From NCBI GenBank assembly GCA_016195405.1, contig JACPZP010000122.1, positions 1 to 39,946 of the forward strand: a DNA stretch of 39,946 nt, read 5' to 3'. The notes under the pieces are model-generated. The model did no database searches, was not told the origin of the DNA, and saw nothing but the letters and a program-made list of their open reading frames with translations. The position numbers and the translations under genes are program-made. The DNA comes from Planctomycetota bacterium (GTDB lineage Bacteria; Planctomycetota; Planctomycetia; Gemmatales; Gemmataceae). Shown piece by piece: positions 1 through 7,635 of the stretch (position 1 is its first letter; each line of letters begins with the position of its first letter).

Positions 1-87
1 ATCACGGTGTTTCCAACGCCGTCGTGCCAAACGCAGGGCCTGAAATCGTCGCCATTCTCGCCAATCGTGAAAATGTCGTCGAGTCAT
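1..87 (-). CDS. Probable IS630-type transposase, N-terminal fragment cut by the window edge
   Basis: The minus-strand frame opens with ATG at 87 and stays open to base 1, giving 29 residues that include WREWRRFQALRLARRRWK. A run of the form HDWREWRR-x-ALxLxxxGWKxRD is what I recall at the start of the helix-turn-helix DNA-binding domain of IS630-type transposases; this is recognition from memory, not a search result. An AGGAGG sequence directly abuts the ATG, which is too close for an ideal ribosome binding site, so the true start may differ. The gene lies just downstream of a truncated propeller-like gene on the same strand, as expected if an element inserted there. The remainder is outside the window. 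Confidence 0.5.
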   Translation of the reverse strand, partial: MTRRHFHDWREWRRFQALRLARRRWKHRD

Positions 88-113
88 CCTCCTATTCTAG
101 CGGCGACAAAACT

Positions 114-746
114 TTACTTTTGAGTGCAGCTGTCAGTAGATGTGTAGATTACCGTCGCCGGCAAGGGGTGGAATCCCACAAACCAGAGTCTTCCTTGCTC
201 GTGTAGCGCAATGTCGCGCGTGGTGGTGTTAATGACAAGCGCCTCGCCTTGGTACACACCGTCCTGTTTACCAGAGGGTCGGTAGGCGTGCGCCACAAAG
301 TACGCGCCATCCCTAGAGAGTTGCAAGTCCTCCAAGTAGGCGATGCGAGAGCCTGCAGTCTCGTGGTTCAGATCAACCTCGATCAAGCTCTCCTCGCCGG
401 CAACGAAATCCATCCAGCGGATCTTGTTTCCCGTCGCCCCGATCGAGTAACGACCGTCTGCGGAGAATTGGAAGTCTTTCAATACCTCGTTTGCGTCAGA
501 GAACTCTGTGACGATCTTGCCACGCCCAAGTTCAAGAGCCATAGTAGGCCCCATATGAGTCCGAACTTGTACGCGGTTCTGGGAGAGATTCCAAAAGACC
601 TTACTAACTAAAAGTGCGCTGCCGTTTTGTTTAAATTCGATCCGCCAGCGCGCTTCTGGTGGCAACAGATGAAATAGGATCCAGCCGAGCGTCATTAGCG
701 ACGCTACAAGAACCAGCCAGCGCCACCGGCGGAGAATTAGCCTCAT
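114..746 (-). CDS. Membrane-anchored WD40/propeller-like protein, probably C-terminally truncated
   Basis: About 210 residues starting MRLILRRWRW. An in-frame ATG lies 9 codons upstream, but the start at 746 puts the basic residues directly before a single hydrophobic segment (about residues 10-30) ending in LLPPEARW, so the protein is probably anchored with its body outside the cytoplasm. The body has blade-like repeats containing FSADGRYSIG and LSRDGAYFVA, as in WD40 or propeller proteins. Only about two or three blades are present, too few to close a propeller. The frame stops at 114-116, only 27 bp before the transposase start, so disruption by an insertion sequence is a reasonable inference. 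A shorter relative with the same N-terminal signature lies at 2255-2446. Function unknown. Confidence 0.55.
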   Translation of the reverse strand: MRLILRRWRWLVLVASLMTLGWILFHLLPPEARWRIEFKQNGSALLVSKVFWNLSQNRVQVRTHMGPTMALELGRGKIVTEFSDANEVLKDFQFSADGRYSIGATGNKIRWMDFVAGEESLIEVDLNHETAGSRIAYLEDLQLSRDGAYFVAHAYRPSGKQDGVYQGEALVINTTTRDIALHEQGRLWFVGFHPLPATVIYTSTDSCTQK

Positions 747-1010
747 GAAGCGCTCGCACTTATATGCCCGCATATCGTATGCGTGATCGGTCGCATCTCC
801 AATGATTCTCGCCTTCCGAGGCCGACAAGAAAAGGCTTCTTCAGAAAAAGCCGACGTCTATTGACGCTTTTCGGATACACGAACCTGCCCGCCGTTCTTC
901 GTGTCTTCTCCCCGCCTATCGGCAATTCTGTGGTTCTGGGCGCCCTGGTTTCGCTCGGTGTGGAGAAAAGATCGCAAAAGCGATTGGGCGCACAAGCCAC
1001 CGACCCTTGC

Positions 1011-1027
1011 GGTTGCTCGTCGCAACC
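1011..1027 (+). promoter_or_regulatory. Small perfect hairpin just before the EF-Tu ribosome binding site
   Basis: GGTTGC (1011-1016) and GCAACC (1022-1027) form a perfect 6-bp stem with a 5-base loop. It ends immediately before GGGGAG (1028-1033), the likely Shine-Dalgarno for the ATG at 1043. The position suggests an effect on mRNA stability or initiation, but this is inference. The rest of the 747-1042 interval holds no gene I can support. Confidence 0.35.
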
Positions 1028-1042
1028 GGGGAGTTTCATGTC

Positions 1043-2218
1043 ATGACCAAAGTTCACGTCAACGTCGGCACAATCGGACACATTGACCACGGCAAGACCA
1101 CGCTGACCGCCGCTATCCTTGCGGTTCAGGCTCAGAAGGGTTTGGCGAAGGCCAAGACCTACCAGAACATCGCCAAGGGCGGGACCGTGCGCGATACCAA
1201 CAAAACGGTCACCATCATCACAAGCCACGTCGAATATGAGACGGCGACGCGGCACTATGCCCACATCGACTGTCCCGGCCATGCCGATTACATCAAGAAC
1301 ATGATCACCGGGGCGGCCCAGATGGACGGCGCCATTCTCTTGCTCTCGGCGGTCGACGGCCCGATGCCGCAAACGCGGGAGCATATCCTTCTGGCCCGGC
1401 AGGTCGGCGTGCCGGAGTTGGTGGTCTTCCTCAATAAATGCGACCTCGTGGACGACCCGGAATTGATCGATCTGGTCGAGTTGGAGACCCGCGAACTGCT
1501 GACGAAGTACGGCTTCGACGGCGAGAAGATCCCGTTCATTCGCGGCAACGCCAAGGGCGCGCTGGACCATCCGGCCGACCCCGCGTTCAATCGCTCGATC
1601 GTTGAGTTGTTGGCAGCGCTCGATGCGTTCATCCCGGCGCCCGTGCGGGACATCGACAGGCCGTTCCTCATGCCCATCGAAGGCGTTCACACCATCGAGG
1701 GCCGGGGATCAGTGGCGACCGGCAAGGTCGAGCAAGGCGCGATCGCGGTGGGTCAAAAGGTCGAAATCCTCGGCTTGGTCGACATTCTCGAAAGCGTTTG
1801 CACCAGCGTCGAGGCGTTTAATCGACCTCTCGAAAGAGGAGAAGCCGGCCAGAATGTCGGGCTGCTCTTGCGCGGCATCAAGGCCGACCAGATTCGCCGC
1901 GGCCAAGTGATCGCCGCCCCGCGCTCGATCCGCCCCAGGCTGAAATTCAAAGGTGAAGTTTACGTCCTGAGCAAGGAGGAAGGCGGCCGGCACACGCCGT
2001 TCTTCAGCGGCTACCAACCGCAGTTCTTCTTCCGGACTGCGAACGTCACCGGCGAAGTTCAACTGCCCGACGGCATCGAAATGGTCATGCCCGGCGACAA
2101 CGCGGCGGTGACCGTCAACCTGGACAAGCCGGTGGCGCTGGAAATCGGCAGCCACTTCGCCGTCCGGGAAGGCGGTCGGACTGTGGGCTCGGGCGTGATC
2201 ACCGAGGTTGTGGAGTAA
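1043..2218 (+). CDS. tuf: Divergent elongation factor Tu paralogue
   Basis: A 391-residue translational GTPase covering all three EF-Tu domains. EF-Tu delivers aminoacyl-tRNA to the ribosome. Motifs seen: G1 GHIDHGKT (12-19), G3 DCPGH (76-80) with the catalytic His, G4 NKCD (131-134), and a conserved C-terminal part with KEEGGRHTPFF and FAVREGGRTVGSGV. Two regions depart from the canonical protein. The effector stretch that normally reads D-N-A-P-E-E-K-A-R-G-I-T-I is AKGGTVRDTNKTVTI (44-58), two residues longer, keeping the Thr before the last Ile. The G5 Ser-Ala-Leu is Asn-Ala-Lys (169-171). The start was chosen for GGGGAG at 1028-1033 and for matching the usual K-x-H-V-N-V-G-T-I-G opening. 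It stands alone, with no ribosomal protein genes nearby, unlike a housekeeping tuf, so a specialised second copy is likely. Confidence 0.9.
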   Translation: MTKVHVNVGTIGHIDHGKTTLTAAILAVQAQKGLAKAKTYQNIAKGGTVRDTNKTVTIITSHVEYETATRHYAHIDCPGHADYIKNMITGAAQMDGAILLLSAVDGPMPQTREHILLARQVGVPELVVFLNKCDLVDDPELIDLVELETRELLTKYGFDGEKIPFIRGNAKGALDHPADPAFNRSIVELLAALDAFIPAPVRDIDRPFLMPIEGVHTIEGRGSVATGKVEQGAIAVGQKVEILGLVDILESVCTSVEAFNRPLERGEAGQNVGLLLRGIKADQIRRGQVIAAPRSIRPRLKFKGEVYVLSKEEGGRHTPFFSGYQPQFFFRTANVTGEVQLPDGIEMVMPGDNAAVTVNLDKPVALEIGSHFAVREGGRTVGSGVITEVVE

Positions 2219-2254
2219 TCCTAGTGGGGATGGAGCGATCCATCCCCAAATAAT

Positions 2255-2446
2255 CTACGGCGATTTCGCTTGCCGCTCGAGGTGGTAGAGCCCCGCACCT
2301 TCGTGCATGACGCCCCAAGGATTGCCAAAGTTGCCTTGAACCGACCAGCGCGGCTGTGGCGGTAGGCAGACAGAAAGTCCCCAGCCAAAGAACGCCAGGA
2401 ACACGGCAAACGCGAGCCAGCGCCAACAACGAAAAAGCGCACTCAT
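2255..2446 (-). pseudogene. Relic of a second anchored propeller-like protein
   Basis: Minus-strand frame of 63 residues, MSALFRCWRWLAFAVF and onward, with one hydrophobic segment and then LPPQPRW. It lines up with the N-terminus of the protein at 114-746: both have RxWRWL, a hydrophobic stretch containing GW, then LPPxxRW. Only about 25 residues follow before a stop, so nothing of a propeller remains. It could be a decayed paralogue or a very short anchored peptide; decay is more likely given the relative on the other side of the EF-Tu gene. It ends 36 bp from the EF-Tu stop, tail to tail. Confidence 0.5.
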
Positions 2447-2760
2447 TTCTCGCTCCAAGCAGCGATCGAATCCGCATTTATGGCTTATGGAATTCAGGAG
2501 GCTGGATTCGTTGCATGAACGCAACATTCGTTTCAGGAGGTGGCTGTGTGTCTCGAAATAGATGAATCACGTCGCTTTCGCCCCGCGTACGCTGGACGTA
2601 TCCGGGCACTCCGGGCATCAAACATTGGGTTCGCAATGCGCTGGAATTCCTTTCTCATCGTTTTCTCACTTGTTATCGCATAGTTTCTGCGCGAAAATCG
2701 TCACCTGATGATTGGGAAATGCATCTCCGAATTCGTTGTCGATAACCCTAGGAAACCGCC
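2447..2760. other. Intergenic region upstream of the large propeller gene
   Basis: About 310 bases between the divergent relic and the gene starting at 2761. TTCAGGAGG occurs twice (near 2494 and 2534), and there is a weak GTTGC/GCAAC hairpin near 2510-2525. The last bases contain AGGAAA, the probable ribosome binding site for the ATG at 2761. I see no coding region or clear promoter. Confidence 0.4.
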
Positions 2761-5700
2761 ATGAACCAGCTACCCTTCCGGCCCGTTTGGCTTCACGGAT
2801 TTTTCGTGGCTTGCTTGTGCCTGGCTTTGCCGGCTTGGTCGCAGGAGAGCCAAGGCGATCCGAAGCAAGGCGAGAAAGAGAAGCAAGGTGACAAGCAGGG
2901 CGAGAAGCAGGAGCCGAAAAAGAAGGGCCAGCCCGCGTGGTCGCCGGCCGACATTCCCAGCGAGTGGACCAAAACGCTGACTTGGCGCTCGATCGGCCCG
3001 GCCAATATGGGCGGGCGGATCACCGCGCTGGCGGTCTATGAAGCCGATCCGAGCATCTACTACGTCGCCACCGCGTCAGGCGGCTTGCTCAAGACGACCA
3101 ACAATGGCACGACTTTCCAGCATCAATTCGATCACGAAGCCACGGTCTCCATCGGCGATGTCTGCGTGGCCCCGTCCAATCCGGACATCGTTTGGGTTGG
3201 CACCGGCGAGAACAACCCGCGCAACTCAGTCTCCTTCGGCGACGGCGTCTACAAGTCGATTGACGGCGGCAAAAGCTGGCAGAACATGGGCCTCAAGCAG
3301 ACCTACCAAATCGGCAAGATCCTCATTCATCCCAAGAACCCGGACATTGTTTACGTCGGCGCTCTCGGCCGGCTGTATGGTCCCGGCAGCGAGCGCGGCC
3401 TTTTCAAGACGGCCGACGGCGGCAAGACCTGGAGCAAGATCTTCTACCTCAACGACCGCACCGGCATCATCGATATGCGCCTGCACCCGACCGAGCCCGA
3501 CACGTTGCTCGTGGCCGCCTGGGAACGGCAGCGCGACGGGTTCGACTCATTCCTCAATGACAGCGCCCCATCCGGCTACGACAACTACGACCCGTCTCAG
3601 AAATGGGGTTCCGACGCGGGCATCTACAAGAGCATCGACGGCGGCAACAGCTTCAAGAAAATCACGAAGGGCCTGCCTACCAACAAGCTTGGCCGCATCG
3701 GTCTTGATTACTGCCTCAAAAACCCCAATATCGTTTACGCCATCGTCGACTGCGAGAAGATCGGCATGGGAACGCCGCCGAAGCGGAAGATCATCGCCGC
3801 CACCCCTGGCCTGTTCGGGGAGAATGCCGAAGGCGGCGTCCGCGTCACCGTGGTTCAGGACGGCGGCCCCGCTTTCAAGGCCGGCATCGAAGTGGACGAT
3901 GTCATCACCGCAATCGACAAGAAGGAGATCAAGACATTCACCGACGTTATGGAAGACCTTCAAGAGCGCAGCGCCGGCGACAAGGTCACCGTGGCCGTGC
4001 GCCGTGAGAAGGAAACGAAAACGTTCGAAGTGACGCTGGCGGAAAGGCCGCAGCCCAAAGGCGAATTGGGCGCGCCCCCAGGCGCCAAGAAGGACCGCCC
4101 GTATCATGCCAATCTCGGTGGACAAGCCCACAACAAGCAAGACGACCAGGGGCCCGACAGCCACGAATACGGCGGCGTCTACAAATCCACCGACGGCGGC
4201 GAGTCGTGGACGCGCGTCAACAGCGTCAATCCCCGGCCCATGTACTTCAGCCAAATCCGTGTCGATCCGAGCAATGAAAACAACGTATATGTGCTGGGCG
4301 TCAATTACTTCAAGTCGGAAGACGGCGGCAAGACCTTCAAGATGGGCGGCGGCGTCCATGCCGATCACCATGCCTTATGGATTGACCCTCGCGACGGCCG
4401 GCACATGATTATCGGCACCGACGGCGGCTTTTACGCCACCCATGATCGCATGGCCACCTGGGACCATCACAATCACCTAGCCCTGGGCCAGTTCTATCAC
4501 GTCGCCTTGTGCAATAAGAAGCCCTTCTACGTCTATGGCGGTTTGCAGGACAACGGCTCCTGGGGCGGACCGAGTCATGGTCTCAAGGGCGGCGTCGGCC
4601 CGATCAACGAGGACTGGATCTCCATCAGCGGCGGCGACGGCTTCGTTTGCCGTGTCGATCCGCACGACCCCGACCTCGTCTATTACGAAAGCCAAAACGG
4701 CGCCATGGGCCGGCGAAACTTGCGCACCGGCGAGACCGCTCGGATTCGCCCCGCCGACGAAAAGGGCGGCGGCATAGGCGGCGTAAGAACCACGAAAAAA
4801 GGCGCTGAAGAAGGTGCCGAGAAGAGCGAGGAGAAAGGCGACCTCAAAGGTGGCGAGAAAGGCGGTGAGAAAGGCGGTGAGAAAGGCAGTGAGAAAGAAA
4901 AAACCGTCAAGCATCGCTTCAACTGGAACACACCCTTCATCCTTTCGAATCACAATCCCAAGATCTTCTACTGTGCCGGCGAATTTGTTTGGCGCTCGCT
5001 CGATCGCGGCAACGACCTGCGCCTCATCTCACCGGAGATCACGCTCACCAAACGCGGCAGCGCCACCGCGCTCTCCGAATCACCCAAGAATCCCGACGTT
5101 CTCTGGGTCGGCACGGACGACGGCGCCCTGTGGATGACCCGCGACGGCGGCAAGCAATGGACCAATCTCACGAGCAAGGTCGGCCTGCCCGCGCCGCTTT
5201 GGGTCGCCACGATCGAGGCCTCGCGCTTTGCAGAAGGCCGCTGCTACGTCGCTTTCGACGGCCATCGCTCCGACCTCGACGATCCATTCGTTTTCGTGAC
5301 CGAAGACTTCGGCGAGACGTGGAAGCCGATTCGCGCCAATCTCCCGGTTGGCTCGTCGCGCTGCCTGCGTGAGGATGTGAAAAATCCGAACCTCCTCTTC
5401 GTCGGCACCGAGTTCGCCGTCTTCGCCACGCTCAATCGCGGCGAATCGTGGACCCGCCTCAACAACAACCTGCCGACCGTGGCCGTCCACGAGATCGCCA
5501 TCCATCCCACGGCCGGAGAGATCGTGGCAGCCACGCATGGCCGCAGCCTTTGGATTCTCGATGTCAGCGCCCTGAGGCAAGTGACCGGCACGGCAGTCGC
5601 GGAAGCGGCCCATCTGTACCAGCCTCAGTCGGCGGTCCGTTGGCGGCAACAACCATCCATGGGCAAAACCACGCGTCGTTTCGTGGGCGTCAACCTGCCG

Positions 5701-6123
5701 CGGGGAGCGCCAATCTATTATTCGCTCACCGCCCCTGCGGAAAATGTCAGCCTCAAGATCGTGGACATTAGCGGCAAAGTGCTGCGTGAGTTGAAGGGGC
5801 CGAAAACCCCTGGCCTTCACAAGGTGAGCTGGGACATGGCCGCGAATGCACCCCAAGGCGGTAAAGGCAAGGACTTCGCCGGCGGCACGGGTGGCGGATT
5901 CGGCGCCAAGGGCGGCGGCAAAGGTGGCGGCGGCAAGGGAGCCGCCGGCGCTGCCGGCGCCGGTTTCGGCGGTCCGGGCGGATTTGCTCCAGTCGCGTTG
6001 GTGCAACCCGGCGAATTCCGCGTCGTCCTCACCGTGGATGGCCGTGAACTAGCCACGACTCTACGCGTGGAGGCCGATCCGCTGGCGCCCGCTACACGGG
6101 ATGCAGAAGTCGATGACAATTGA
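2761..6123 (+). CDS. Exported BNR/sortilin-type propeller protein with an embedded PDZ domain
   Basis: 1120 residues. A signal peptide (about 1-27, ending AWSQE) is followed by a Lys/Glu/Gln/Gly-rich linker (28-58). Repeated blades carry the BNR/Asp-box pattern, such as YKSIDGGKSW, FKTADGGKTW, YKSTDGGESW and FKSEDGGKTF, typical of sortilin/VPS10-like and exo-alpha-sialidase-like propellers. A PDZ domain (about 350-425, containing GGPAFKAGIEVDDVI) interrupts the blades. A second linker built from GGEK units (about 679-715) and a Gly/Lys/Ala-rich stretch (about 1032-1075) divide the later part, which ends in a beta-rich region with FRVVLTVDG. Glycosidase residues were not identified, so enzymatic activity is not claimed; a cell-surface binding or proteolysis-related role is possible. 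AGGAAA precedes the ATG. No partner gene is adjacent. Confidence 0.85.
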   Translation: MNQLPFRPVWLHGFFVACLCLALPAWSQESQGDPKQGEKEKQGDKQGEKQEPKKKGQPAWSPADIPSEWTKTLTWRSIGPANMGGRITALAVYEADPSIYYVATASGGLLKTTNNGTTFQHQFDHEATVSIGDVCVAPSNPDIVWVGTGENNPRNSVSFGDGVYKSIDGGKSWQNMGLKQTYQIGKILIHPKNPDIVYVGALGRLYGPGSERGLFKTADGGKTWSKIFYLNDRTGIIDMRLHPTEPDTLLVAAWERQRDGFDSFLNDSAPSGYDNYDPSQKWGSDAGIYKSIDGGNSFKKITKGLPTNKLGRIGLDYCLKNPNIVYAIVDCEKIGMGTPPKRKIIAATPGLFGENAEGGVRVTVVQDGGPAFKAGIEVDDVITAIDKKEIKTFTDVMEDLQERSAGDKVTVAVRREKETKTFEVTLAERPQPKGELGAPPGAKKDRPYHANLGGQAHNKQDDQGPDSHEYGGVYKSTDGGESWTRVNSVNPRPMYFSQIRVDPSNENNVYVLGVNYFKSEDGGKTFKMGGGVHADHHALWIDPRDGRHMIIGTDGGFYATHDRMATWDHHNHLALGQFYHVALCNKKPFYVYGGLQDNGSWGGPSHGLKGGVGPINEDWISISGGDGFVCRVDPHDPDLVYYESQNGAMGRRNLRTGETARIRPADEKGGGIGGVRTTKKGAEEGAEKSEEKGDLKGGEKGGEKGGEKGSEKEKTVKHRFNWNTPFILSNHNPKIFYCAGEFVWRSLDRGNDLRLISPEITLTKRGSATALSESPKNPDVLWVGTDDGALWMTRDGGKQWTNLTSKVGLPAPLWVATIEASRFAEGRCYVAFDGHRSDLDDPFVFVTEDFGETWKPIRANLPVGSSRCLREDVKNPNLLFVGTEFAVFATLNRGESWTRLNNNLPTVAVHEIAIHPTAGEIVAATHGRSLWILDVSALRQVTGTAVAEAAHLYQPQSAVRWRQQPSMGKTTRRFVGVNLPRGAPIYYSLTAPAENVSLKIVDISGKVLRELKGPKTPGLHKVSWDMAANAPQGGKGKDFAGGTGGGFGAKGGGKGGGGKGAAGAAGAGFGGPGGFAPVALVQPGEFRVVLTVDGRELATTLRVEADPLAPATRDAEVDDN

Positions 6124-6333
6124 AATGTGAGAGTCGATCCGTGAGAACTCCAAGGTGATCCAGTTGCCGCCTAAGTTCGTGAGACCGCGGCGAAGTCGGA
6201 AGCCTTGCGCCGCTCGGTCGCACGGTGTCTTTTGCGCGCCCGCTTCGCAGCCTCAATTCCGTTGAACCGGGTGTGACCACATCTTAATAGGCCAGCTCAA
6301 TACGCTCGCCCGCCTAACTCACGGAGTTTCGCC

Positions 6334-6713
6334 ATGCAATGTTTGGCCCGTTGGATTCTCCCTCTATTCGTCCTTCCGCTGGGGCTTTCGGTCTGCGCAA
6401 ACCAAGCGCGCGCCCAATGCACGAAGGAGAGCCAATCGCAAACGAGCACTTCGACCAGCCCTTCGGGCACCTCGTCAAGCTCCGCTTCAGGCACTGCTAG
6501 CCAAACGGGCACGTCGACCGCATCGCAAGACTGGCGGCTTTGCAACAGAACACTGTGCAACAGAACAATGCCCTGCTGGCCGCTCTCTTGAGGAACGGCC
6601 AACGGACGGCTTCCCAGGTCCAGGCACTGCGCCAACAACAGATCACCGCGCTGGGAAACCAGCAGAGCGCGCTAATTCGGCAAGCGCTCGCCAATCGGCT
6701 CTTGGGCAAATGA
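6334..6713 (+). pseudogene. Small secreted Ser/Thr- and Gln-rich protein, interrupted by a frameshift
   Basis: From the ATG at 6334 (GGAG 9-13 bases upstream) the frame gives a signal peptide ending ANQARAQ and then a Ser/Thr/Gly-rich segment, and stops at 6591. From about 6531 the frame one base back reads LAALQQNTVQQNNALLAALL and on to ALIRQALANRLLGK, stopping at 6713. This Gln/Leu/Ala-rich helical sequence is far more protein-like than the tail of the first frame. The second frame is closed upstream by a TAG at 6498-6500, so the shift lies between 6501 and 6591. It may be a sequencing error, a real mutation or recoding. GCAACAGAACA is repeated twice in the overlap (around 6541-6567). Function unknown. 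Confidence 0.6.
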
Positions 6714-6786
6714 GCGCACGAACAGACTATCCCACATCAACAGAAGACACGGTATCGACGCCAATTCCTTTGGAAAGGATGAAGTA

Positions 6787-7599
6787 ATGCATGGCTTTCT
6801 CGCAAGATTCTTGAGCAACAAAGTTCAGACAGAGAACCGACCGGCGCGGCCACGCAAGAGCTCGACGCGCTTGGAGGTCGAAGAACTGACGCCGCGGGTG
6901 TTGCCCAGCGCCACCTGGCTCGGCATGCATGGCGGCCATCTCGTCGGCCATCTTGGCCACGCCGTTGGCTCGGGTTTTCACCACAGTGACGGCTCCGAGA
7001 GTGATTCATCAACCGGTTCGCACGCCGGCGACACCCACCACGGCGATGGCTGCGCGAGCCGAGCTAACCTAGCCGCCTCCCTGACGGATTCCGGCGGCGC
7101 CACGGGACAGGCTCTCTTCAACGCAACCACGGGAACGCTCAATGTCCATGTTTCCGGTGCGACCGCGGACAGCTCGCTCGACGTGACCGTTGACGGCATG
7201 AGCGTCGGCTCACTTACCACCGACGCTTCCGGGAATAGACACTCCAAGTTCTCCAATGTCACGGTTAACCCCGGATCGGCGATCACGGTCGGCGATCTCA
7301 GTGGGACTTTCTCCCAAGTGACGCTCACGGCGGCGCTTTCCGGCTCCACCGACGCTTCGGGCAGCGCCGTCTTCAATTCGCTCGAGAATGTGCTGCACGT
7401 CTCCATTTCGGGCGCCGCGGCGGACACGACTTACAACGTGTCCGTGAATGGCGTCGTCCTGGGACAACTTACGACCAACGCCTCCGGAGCAGCCAAGCTG
7501 GTCGTGTCGCCTTCCGGAGTCACCATCCAGTCCGGCTCGACTGTTTCGATTGCGGACACGGCCGGAGACGCAGCCATCCTGCAAGGGACGTTCGCGTAG
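6787..7599 (+). CDS. Exported LEPR-XLL protein with two homologous beta-rich repeats
   Basis: 270 residues. The N-terminus has a basic stretch and then RLEVEELTPRVLPSA (about 35-49), a variant of the LEPR-XLL motif found at the start of many planctomycete exported proteins. A His/Gly/Ser-rich region (about 53-90) follows, with many HGG and HxG groups that might bind metal. Two related units of about 85 residues make up the rest: one with TGQALFNATTGTLNVHVSGA and GSLTTDASG, the other with SGSAVFNSLENVLHVSISGA and GQLTTNASG. They resemble CHRD-like repeats, which is a tentative match. AAGGA precedes the ATG by 7 bases. The gene lies 36 bp upstream of the peroxidase gene and may share its transcript. 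Role unknown, probably extracellular or envelope. Confidence 0.75.
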   Translation: MHGFLARFLSNKVQTENRPARPRKSSTRLEVEELTPRVLPSATWLGMHGGHLVGHLGHAVGSGFHHSDGSESDSSTGSHAGDTHHGDGCASRANLAASLTDSGGATGQALFNATTGTLNVHVSGATADSSLDVTVDGMSVGSLTTDASGNRHSKFSNVTVNPGSAITVGDLSGTFSQVTLTAALSGSTDASGSAVFNSLENVLHVSISGAAADTTYNVSVNGVVLGQLTTNASGAAKLVVSPSGVTIQSGSTVSIADTAGDAAILQGTFA

Positions 7600-7635
7600 A
7601 ACATTGTTCCCATTTCGCCCCATAAAGGTACAAAC

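Noticed and set aside
861..878. TTGACG and GGATAC as a promoter for the EF-Tu gene
   Set aside because: The spacing between the two is only six bases, and no -10 element lies at the right distance.
783..1042. Plus-strand frame before the EF-Tu gene
   Set aside because: No ribosome binding site or recognisable content; it runs out at the EF-Tu start in another frame.
743..1690. Minus-strand open frame of 315 codons across the EF-Tu gene
   Set aside because: Antisense to conserved GTPase motifs; no ribosome binding site or recognisable domain.
4845..4893. Tandem 12-bp units (GGCGGTGAGAAA-like) suggestive of a CRISPR or minisatellite
   Set aside because: The units are contiguous without spacers and encode the GGEK linker in frame, so they are low-complexity coding sequence.
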